Below, in pieces: positions 1-8,400 of a stretch of 22,796 nucleotides of DNA. The notes beneath the pieces were generated by a model. That model made no database searches, had not been told where the DNA came from, and saw only the letters and a program-made list of their open reading frames with translations. Every line of letters begins with the position of its first letter. The first letter of the stretch is position 1. A program made the translations under genes and the position numbers. The stretch is from Ettlia oleoabundans (lineage: Eukaryota; Chlorophyta; Chlorophyceae; Chlamydomonadales): contig JAAMXP010000323.1 in the NCBI GenBank assembly GCA_019693395.1, positions 1-22,796 on the forward strand, in the 5' to 3' direction.

Positions 1-157
1 CTCTGTAACATCCCTCAGTCAGATACGCAGCATAGCATAGCATGTATATGAAAGGTATGAAAGGAATAAAGGAAGGATAGGACAGCTGGTCTAATTTTCA
101 GGTCTCATATTAGTCATCCCTTCTACAATATGAGCTACTAACAAATTTGCCTATTAT

Positions 158-600
158 TTGCATCATATTTGCGGCGGCGACACCTCCTTGATCTCCCAGC
201 CAGCACCCCACTTGCTTGAAGTCACAGACAGCAAACATCGCATTGCCCTTAGCAGATTTAGAACAAGTTGCCATGACCTTCGCATCGAACGGGAACGCTA
301 CCTACCCAAGGCCATCAAGGCCCCCACCCATGAACGCACCTGCCTTTTGTGTGCTTCACCTGCCATTGAGGACGAGACCCACATGGTTTTCCACTGCCCC
401 ATCTACGACCATCTGCGCTTTGAGTACGCAGATTTGTTTCTCTCCTACTTGCCCACATCCATTCCATGCTTTTTGTCACAAGACCAGAATAGAGTTGCTG
501 CATTTATCTATGATTGCCATGTCCTACGCCGCCGCAATGCGTGTATGAGCCTCGCTGGCTCCAAATCCGCTCTGTAAGTCAAGTCAAGTCAAGTCAAGTG
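158..600 (+). mobile_element. LINE-type retrotransposon 3' end, copy A (5'-truncated)
   Basis: An open frame of about 139 codons ends at the TAA at 575-577. It encodes the end of a non-LTR retrotransposon polyprotein. The zinc-knuckle-like block CLLC...EDETHMVFHCPIYDHLR (about residues 62-87) has the C-x2-C...H-x3-HC spacing and the EDE-H...CP-Y-LR wording typical of the segment that follows reverse transcriptase in LINE ORF2 proteins (family knowledge). No RT or endonuclease domain is present, so this is a 5'-truncated, dead insertion. The stop is followed at once by a pentamer tail of about five (GTCAA) units to position 600, the kind of microsatellite tail expected at the 3' end of some non-LTR elements. 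The same 3' sequence recurs at 761-939, 1202-1260 and 1245-1370. The clade is not determined. Confidence 0.72.
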
Positions 601-760
601 TCTGGCAAAGAAAGCACGGGTGGGGGAGGTGCAAAGGGGACCCAAACACAGGCATAGGGGGATGCGTGCAGTGGCAGAAGGACGGTGCAACGCAGCAACA
701 AAAGTCAAACGATCAACAGGAATTGGTGCAGGCGTCAGAGAGGGAGACCGGTGCAGATTT
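601..760. other. Spacer between two LINE tails, no gene seen
   Basis: About 160 bp separate the tail of copy A from the inverted tail of copy B. An open frame crosses it on the minus strand, but its translation has no recognisable domain and simply runs into copy B. It would be the loop if a transcript folded copy A onto copy B. Confidence 0.4.
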
Positions 761-939
761 CTTGACTTGACTTGACTTGATCTACAGAGCAGATCCGGGC
801 CAGCGAGGCTCATACACGCATTGCGGCAGCGTAGGACACGGCAGTCATAGATAACTGCAGCAACTCTATTCTGGTCTTGTGACAAAAAGCATGGAATGGA
901 TGTGGGCAAGTAGGGGAGAAACAAATCTGCGTACTCAAG
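761..939 (-). mobile_element. LINE-type 3' end, copy B (inverted, 5'-truncated)
   Basis: Read on the minus strand, this repeats copy A from the A position near 419 (TTGAGTACGCAGATTTG) to its tail. There are scattered substitutions, for example AATCCGCTCTG in A against GATCTGCTCTG in B. It ends in four TCAAG-type pentamers, seen on the plus strand as CTTGA at 761-780. The shared reading frame (EYADLF...CFLSQDQNRVAA...NACMSLAG) is intact, so divergence is modest. Copy B lies tail-to-tail with copy A across the 601-760 spacer. Confidence 0.75.
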
Positions 940-1200
940 TTTCACATGTCGCTGTTTTGCAGGGTAACTGCGGGTCTTATTGTGCGGGGGCCCGCTCGGT
1001 CCTTGTCCCCTTTCTGACAGGGAGCCTGCGTGACACTTTCTTTGTTGAAATCAGACTGTGACTTACAAAACCAAAGGCGAGTGCTGAAAGCCAGGTCAAA
1101 ACTGAAAGAGAGGTATCCTGCTCTTGTACTGCTGGGTGCTAACAAGTTTTGTCCGGCACGAACATTTTGCATAGCAGGTGCAGTTATCAATGGCCGACAT
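940..1200. other. Unannotated stretch between LINE fragments
   Basis: No conserved protein, RNA gene or repeat homology to the flanking LINE copies was recognised. Short open frames on both strands have no domain-like features and are probably chance. Confidence 0.35.
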
Positions 1201-1201
1201 A

Positions 1202-1260
1202 CGCTGCCGCAATGCGTGTATGAGCCTCGCTGGCTCCAGATCCTTGACTTGACTTGACTT
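1202..1260 (+). mobile_element. LINE-type 3' end, copy C (very short)
   Basis: The last 35-40 bases of the element's coding end (GCCGCAATGCGTGTATGAGC onward) are present in plus orientation. They run directly into the TTGAC pentamer run at 1243-1260, which is also the tail of the oppositely oriented copy D. Only this tiny 3' piece is present. The usual GCTCTGTAAG bridge before the tail is missing, which suggests an inversion or recombination through the tail repeats rather than a simple insertion. Confidence 0.6.
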
Positions 1261-1305
1261 ACAGAGCGGATTCGGAGCCAGCGAGGCTCATACACGCATT
1301 GCGGC
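1206..1305. repeat. Perfect 32-bp inverted repeat with 36-base loop
   Basis: Bases 1206-1237 are exactly the reverse complement of 1274-1305. The match extends further with one mismatch. The loop, 1238-1273, contains the pentamer tail. It arises from the tail-to-tail arrangement of LINE copies C and D. It lies about 225-325 bases beyond the putative poly(A) signal of the minus-strand VIR gene. Confidence 0.85.
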
Positions 1306-1370
1306 GGCGTAGGACATGGCAATCATAAATAAATGCAGCAACTCTATTCTGGTCTCGTGACAAAAAGCAG
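1245..1370 (-). mobile_element. LINE-type 3' end, copy D (inverted, 5'-truncated)
   Basis: On the minus strand this repeats copy A from about TGCTTTTTGTCACGAGACC to the tail: the SQDQNR/TRIELL region, then GCCGCCGCAATGCG and GAGCCTCGCTGGCTCC. Homology stops at about 1370. There the plus strand continues with a further tail-like fragment, TCCGCTCTGTAGGTCGGTCA and following bases (1372-1393), possibly a fifth micro-copy in plus orientation. Confidence 0.7.
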
Positions 1371-1371
1371 G

Positions 1372-1393
1372 TCCGCTCTGTAGGTCGGTCAAG
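1372..1393 (+). repeat. LINE tail micro-fragment (copy E)
   Basis: The sequence TCCGCTCTGTAGGTCGGTCA and the following AG match the coding end plus tail start of copy A (TCCGCTCTGTAAGTCAAGTC), with a few changes. It is short enough that chance or an imperfect tail slip cannot be excluded. Confidence 0.35.
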
Positions 1394-1529
1394 CAGTCCT
1401 TACATCTGCCATCAGTGCCTTTGTCACACAACCGTTGAATGAGTCCTTCCCCAATCCTTGTGTAGGAGTTTTGCCCGAACGGAACAAGGAGGGGTGCATG
1501 CATCGACGTAGTGCAAATGCCCAACATTG

Positions 1530-1534
1530 TTACA
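1530..1534 (-). terminator. TGTAA poly(A) signal for VIR
   Basis: Reads TGTAA on the minus strand, about 50 bases after the VIR stop codon at 1585. TGTAA is the common polyadenylation signal of chlorophyte nuclear genes (established knowledge), and the spacing is plausible. No transcript evidence is available. Confidence 0.55.
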
Positions 1535-1584
1535 AACGTGCACATCGAAGAAAAGTGCTGAAGTTTGAACAGTCTGCCCTCTGC

Positions 1585-2439
1585 CTAAGCGCCATGGTTA
1601 AGCATTGCCTTTAACTTGAGGATCAGGACAGGGTGTTTCTCTAACAGTTGCTGCACCTGAGCTGGGTCCCGAAGAAGCGCTTGGAGGGCAGCTGGGTTTG
1701 AGAGTAACGATTGAAGGCTGGTCGCACTGCTAACTGCAATGTCTGAATGCTGACTTGCTTCCGCTTTCCCACCACTTGGCACGGCGCCTTGGGATGAGTG
1801 CTCGTCGCGCTGCAATGGTCGTGCTGTTCGCCTTCCGTGACCCTCCTGCACAACATCCTGGTGCGTAGCAGCCTGCCCTGCTGCCCTGCCCTGCTCCTGC
1901 TGTTGCTCTGACCTGGAGGGCTGCTTGGAGTGTTGCCGCAGCTGCAGCTGTATATGTTGTGTATTTGCTGATGCTGTCACGCCGCTGCCAAAGGCCACTG
2001 CCTGTTGCTGTTGTGCGCCGGGTGTGTGCAAGGCCAGGCCCAGGTCATCGTAGAGGTCCATGGAGTGATGGCCTAACATGGGCTGCACACGCTGCAGCTG
2101 CCCCTGTTCAGCCCGCATAGAAGTTGCTGTCGCTGTCACATCTGCATTTGCTGCCGGTGCACCCTCTTGTTGCTTGCCTGCCTGTGCTCCGCTGCCCACC
2201 AAGCTCGTTCCTAGTTTATCATCCAGCGCTTCTTGTTTTGCCGGTTGTTGCTGACTTTGAAGCTGTTGTTCAACCTGAACTACGTGCTCCAAGACAGGCG
2301 GCGCTGTTGGCGGCTGCCTTGGTAGTGTGAGAGGGGGGTGAAGCGATGCCTCTAAGCTGACCTCCGCATTATTCTGTACCTCCCATCGCGCAAAGCGACG
2401 CATGGCATGGGTGGATGACGCCTGGCTTTGAGTAGCAGT
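1585..2439 (-). other. VIR: VIR last exon with C-terminal helical motif
   Basis: 285 codons including the stop, acceptor CCTACAG|ACT, phase 0. Most is A/Q-rich and probably disordered, as in plant VIR. It carries MDLYDDLGL at 2035-2055, related to a motif in the internal insertion. The last 44 residues (1588-1719) read SNPAALQALLRDPAQVQQLL then EKHPVLILKLKAML. They match the plant VIR ending of the form SPEAIQALLSDRDKLCQLL then EQHPKLMQMLQEKL (recalled from the Arabidopsis protein). This is the strongest single identifier of the gene. Confidence 0.85.
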
Positions 2440-5400
2440 CTGTAGGCAGATGAGAAAGTTATGTTGGACGTTTCCAACAGCAAAAGTTTGCTTGAAACAC
2501 TTCGCAGGATTAACACTTCACAGGATTGATACCAGAAGTTGATAAGTCAGATGCCACTGCCCCCCATACCAGCATTTGGGCGCCAACACAGCTTGTGCTC
2601 AGGCCCCTAATGTGTACGAATGGAACCAACCGCAACAAAACCTGCTGGACAGGACTGTGGCCTGCCATGCCATGCCATACTCACACGCGCGCGCACATTC
2701 CTCCAGAACATACGGGTGGCAGGGTCATGCACCAGCTCCGCCACCCGCCACCCTGCGCAGCCAGGCCCCTCCCACCGGTGCTCGTTACCACCCACGTCCA
2801 GCCCAGCCGCAGCTGCTGCCTGAAGGGCAGCCTGCATGGAGAAAGGCAGCAGTCAATGAAGCGAAGCTGGATAGCACTCGCGCCCTGTCGCCAGCAATAA
2901 CAGAAAAGACAGGCAAAACCAGGCATTGAGCTGTATTTTGACATGATACAACTTTGATATGATACAACCTGCAATGCTGTAACAAAGCGCTGCTGCGCCG
3001 ACACTGGTGCCACTGTGTCGCTGTCGTTTGCAGCCACGCAGATCTGCAACCAAGGATGAAGCACGGCACAACTGAGAGCATGGAGAGTTGAGCAGCATTA
3101 GCGCACAGGTGCAGATGGGCAAGCGCACTTGCAAGCCACCCACATGCAAGGGATGGTAAGGGTGAAGGCCGGAAAATGTGTGTGTGAGTGTTATCCAGTG
3201 TATGCATGCATGTAGGCGGAGGAAAAGTGTGTGTGTTCGAGCAAGCTGAGCTATGCATGTCTTGCCTGCTGCATGATGTTGAACATGTCAGTGTAGACGG
3301 TGCGCAACGCATCCAGGCCGCCCGCAGCCACCGCAGCAGAATCGCCTGTGCTCAACCGCTCGGCTGCAGCCCAATACCTGCGACATCCAGGATAGAACGT
3401 GCGTTGATAAAAAAATATCATCGATGTCTTGATTGGAAATGATGGTGGCATACAGTGCATGAGCAAATGTTGGAACAGCACAAGCCATCCACGTCCTAAC
3501 TGTAAGCCAGCAATGAGCAGTCACGCGTCTGCCGACCTACCTATTAGCTACCCACTGGGCTGCCTGTGCCACAGCAATAGTGCCCGGCTGGCCCGCTGGT
3601 TGCTGGGCCCCAGTGGCTTCGGCATGCACAGCCACCACTGCACGACGGAGCGCCTGGCGACCATACTCTGCACGGGATTCAAACATGGTGGCTAAGTTGA
3701 ACACAGAATGAGAGCACGCGCCATGCTACGTAAAGAAAAACGAGGACCGTGGACACGAAACAGCTCAGCATGTGGGCCTGGCCAAGGCGCCCAACGAGCC
3801 TGCAGCGGCCATGAGGCGTAGTACGCGATGTGCTATCATAGCGTTGGTGCCCATGCCCGGCAGCAGCTCCAGCAATGCTCGTGCCAGCGGCATGGCCTGC
3901 ACAGCACCCAACACATCAACTCTTTCCAACCAAAGTTTTCAAGCTGCAACCTCTGCAATGTGCGCAGGTGCAAGCACAGGCTCCACTGTCTCTTCCCACA
4001 CAAAAACACCTCAGCAAGGGGTGGCATGTCATCCAGCTGTTGCTGCTCCTTGGAAGCCAGCGGGTTGAGGCAAATCTGCAGGCAACCACGAAGAGGCCAG
4101 GCAACATAGTGGTGACCCCAAAGCCCGGCTTTGCCAAAACAAGGTGCTGATGTCATGTGCAGATGCTGCCCACAACTATAACAGCGTAGCATAGCACAGC
4201 GCAGCATGGTACAGCACAGCACAGCACATACCTCGTGATTGCACAGGACCATCACCGCTTCCATGGCCATAGTGCACACATGCGCCGCCTCAACACCCTC
4301 CTCAACACTCAACAGCTTGCCCACCACCACACCTACAGCGTAAGAAAGTTGCATCAAGCAGCAAGAAGCATGTACTAGGCCCAGTATGAACTATATCCTC
4401 CAAACCGCAACGGGGTACGGCTACATGACAAGGGCAGCTGCGGGGTTAGGCAGCCCTGTAGTGTGCTGTCCAGGGGCTGTGTCTCAGGGGCTACCCACAG
4501 CTGCGGGCTGCGGGCGAAAACCAAACCAGCAGTCGCACCGAGCAGCTGAGCCAGGGTGGAGGTGAAGTGGGTTAACAGCAGGGCCGACTTGATGGCGGGG
4601 CGGTACACCAGGGGCACAATCACCTGGCACGCAGTGAGGTGGTGAACAGAATCAGCTAGAAACACGCTGTGCATGCAATGCAGGACTCGCAATTTTTTAA
4701 CCAACACAATGGGAAAGGCGCTTGCTGTGCAGTGCAGAAAGCGGGCGCCTTCCACATCCACCATACTGTATGACCCTTCACACGCCGTGTGAGGCATGCC
4801 ATGCTCACTTCCAGCAGTCTGCGCGCGTCATGAAGGGGGGCGGGTGAGTCCACCACCGCCTGCAGCTCCTCCACCAAGGGTTCAACCAGGAAGGGGCCCA
4901 TGCCACCCCCTAGGCCTGCAATGCGGTTTTGGGCAGTCAGTAGTACACAGGATGGATCAAACGCACGAAAGGAACTTGATGCCTAAGGCTGTAACCAGCC
5001 TTACCAAGCTGTTGCATCATGCCATGTCTCTGTGTCTGCGGACTGCTCCAGTTCGACTTGCCACTCACCTGAGGCACGAGCCACCACCCGCACCACGGCT
5101 GCACGCAGCAGCCGGCTCTCGCTGGTCAGCGAAGCTGCGACAAGACGGCGGAAGGAGGAACTGCACGGTTCAATAGCGGTGGCCAGGGCGGCTCGGTACT
5201 TGCGGTCGGTGGGTGGTGCCTGCAGGTGGAGGGTGGCCGGGGCAACACATCTTTGTGGGACCAATTTGGGCCCCTGGTGAACCAAAGTCCCCACATACGC
5301 TTTCGGTGCAGCGAGCCAACAAAGAGGGGGAAGTGGCGAACCTGGGTTGCCTTGCGCCCTGCTGCAGGCCACTCCGTGGGTAGCAGGTCTCCCAGTAGAC

Positions 5401-8400
5401 AGGCAGTGGCGAACATTTCGGCTGGCGTCTGCAGAAGGCCAGGGGGTGGGTTGGTGTATAAAGCTGCCAGGTTGAGGTAGGGAGCTGGTGGCGTGCAAGT
5501 GCCAGCCAGGTAACGTGAACATGTGCCGGTATGGATAGACACAAATACAAGCATGCCACCCACCTGCCTACACCTACCTGTGCAGCAACCTGGCCGGCCT
5601 CCAGCCCTGGAGCTGGTGTGCCCCAGAACATCTGTTGCAGCAAAAGAGGCTGCATAGCAGAGGCAAGTGGGACAAACTACATTAGCAGACCTCAAAAGTA
5701 CAAACCAATGGATTGCGCATCACGGACTTTGCATTGCAAGTAGGGCGGTGCTGCCGCACAGCCTGGCTGGCAAACCGCATAGCAGGTCCTCAGCTAGGGC
5801 ATACGCGTCACCTGCCAGGGCTGAGCCGCTTCCAGATAGCACCGCAGGCAGCTAGCAAGATGGTAGCGCGCCACCAGGGTCCCCTCCATGCCTGACGACT
5901 CCGCCGCTGCTGCGCCGCCTTGAAATCCATCCCCTCCTTTGCCGCCCAGCATGCACGACAGGCTCTCTTCCTGGCTGCACAGTGCCGCATGGGCACGCAG
6001 CAGGCCCACTAGCGTGCGGGTGCTGTTGACGGGTAGAGTGGACCTGCAGCATGAGATGAGTGGGGCCCAGACGCTGAACAGGTAGGATTTAGAAACCAAC
6101 AGCCAACAGCCAAAACAGCAGGTTGCTGCGCAGGCATCACAGCGTGCACGCAGACAGCAGCTGTTGCACACGGCAGGGAGGGGCAGAGAGTCAGCTGCAG
6201 GGGCTACACAGGCTGCAGCATGCTTACCCTCGTAAGTGCTGCAGCAGGCTGCTCATAGCGGCTGCGGCCGCCTCGAGAAAGCTTAGGGCACGACGGCGGC
6301 AGGCAGCTGCTTCACCCGCATCAATGGATTGACCCGCCAGTACCTGGAAACAGAGCAAAGCTAATCAGAAGGCCTGCGCCTCTGGCACTCACACCTGCAA
6401 TGACCATTGGAATCACTTAGCCGCGGATCCATGAAACCTACGGCACAGCAGCGCACCTGCCAACTGCTGTCGGCAGCTGACGCCTCCATCAGCTCGGTGC
6501 CAGTCAGCACGCCCCGCAGCAGCACACTCAACGCTCCCTCTGCATCGGCGCTGAGGGCAGTGGCGCGCCCGGTGGGGCCGGGTGTCCAGAGCAGGTAGGA
6601 CAGGAGATGCAGGCACTGCTCACAGCAGGCCAGCTTTTCTGGGTGGCTGCACAGGCAAGGCCAGGGCCAAAAAGAAAACGTGGATTGGTGCCACACGTAG
6701 GTAGTGCAAGGCGAGGTACATAGGGAAAGGCAGCACTACTGACACCGACATTTGCTCTCACCAGAACAGAGCCTCCACAGCTGACCAGCGCACGGCGACG
6801 ACAGGTGAGCGCGTACTGGCTGCTTCCTCCTCCTCGTCGGCCTCAGCCGGTGAAACTGGAGCCAAGAAAGCCGGCAACTCAGCTCCTAAATAAGTGAGCA
6901 AGGTGGAAAGGCTGCGGGGCTGCTGCAGCGCCAACACAGCGGTTGCCGCGCCTTTCAGGCTGGACAGTGCGGATTTGGCGGCGCCCAGCCCGGCCACAGC
7001 AGCAGCTGCATCTGCCGGAAGTGCCTCCAACTGGTGCATCTCCGTGGCTGCAGCCAGCTGCAGCGATCGCGCATGGAGCTGCCAGCTTCCGAGGATGTCG
7101 ACGTGGCTGGCCAACGTGAGCGCCAGCAGCAGCTGCGGTGCATGGGCGCAAACTCGAGCGGTCGCCAGCAGCAGCTTTAAGTGCAGCCCACCATCACCCT
7201 CACTGTCGCCATCCCCATCATCCTGCTGATCCTGCTGGGCACTGACAGGGTGCGGGAAGCCGGCTGTACAGGCGCTTCGAAGGAGAATGCAGTGAAGGTG
7301 CAGCATAAGCAGAAGGCGCGGTACAACGATTGGTGCCCGCAGCGACAGGGCCTGAACCAGGGCCCGGCGCCCGCTGATCCCACTCTCGTGCAGCAACGCT
7401 GACGCCGTTTCCGCTGCCAACGCCACTGTTTCTGCCTCGAGGCTGCCTCTGCAGAGCTGCGCTACCGCAACCTCAGCTAGTACCAGGTGCTGCAGCAGGG
7501 CGGCGCCTTCAGATACAGCTGTGGCGCGCCAGCCTGCCTGGTCTGCAAGGCAGCTGGCATCTGTGTTGAGCAGAAGCTGCTCCAGAACCGCAGCATCACT
7601 CAGCAGCAAGCACTGCCCGCTTCGGCTGCTGGCCAGCACTGCCAGCAGCGGCTTGGCACCCACAGCCAGCTGCTGCTGCAAGGCAGCCTCGATGACCGCC
7701 GCCGGTTGGGGTGCGGCAACTTGCGTTGCCTGCTGCTGCTCCAACAGGGAGCGGTGTGCCATCGGCACGTGCAACACAGCCGCCAGCAGGGGCAGCAGGC
7801 GCCGGTTGCAGATTGCGTCCAAGAGGGCGGGCGGTGGGGGTGTAGCTGTCAGTCCAATGGGCCCAAAGCTGGCCTTGCTGGGCCGTCTACTCGGCAGCGG
7901 TTTGGCCAGCAGCTCCGCCAGCTGTTGCAGGCTGCTGCCGCAGTCGGCCACCAACATGCTGACTTCAGGTGTGGGCATCATTGGCAGCCGGTGTTTGACG
8001 TGCGCTTGCACAAGCTGGTCTGCTGCCGCCTCAAAAGTGGCAGCGGCCTCGTGGGCTCGCAACAGGTGCAGGAGCTGGCGTGCAACCACAACCAGACGCT
8101 GTGGCTGCACCTTTTGCAGTAGGTGAGCAACCACATGCTTGGCACAGCCCTCATATGCCTTCTCCTTCTCTGCACAGGGCAGGCATGGGTAAGGCAAGGG
8201 TAAGATCAGGGCAGATGCGCCTGCTGTTTTGCGGAAGGCAAGCAAAATGCCGAGGTGTTGCGTGAATCACTCATGAAGGGCCGGCTAATCCAAACATACA
8301 ACACATGTGCGTACACACGCCAGCAGGCACGGGCGTGCTCACGCTGCCAGTAGCTCTTCATCCGCCTTTGTTGTTGCTGCTCGTGCAAGGTCCATTTGCT

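Noticed and set aside
1..1580. CRISPR-like or tandem-repeat array at the left end
   Set aside because: The repeats are inverted and truncated copies of one retrotransposon end with pentamer tails, with no regular spacer structure; the genome is eukaryotic.
2526..2929. Two overlapping plus-strand frames of about 120 codons
   Set aside because: They span VIR exon 24 and its flanking introns on the opposite strand. No conserved features.
3836..4357. 173-codon minus-strand frame as a single exon
   Set aside because: Only its first part (to 4232) and the 4075-4010 part are coding-like; the rest reads through an intron and ends in cysteine/tryptophan-rich sequence. Treated as VIR exons 18 and 19.
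6894..8122. Long plus-strand open frames, including 211 and 201 codons at 7487-8126
   Set aside because: They lie antisense to VIR exon 8. Their Q/A/S/C-rich translations have no domain features and are expected shadows of GC-biased coding sequence.
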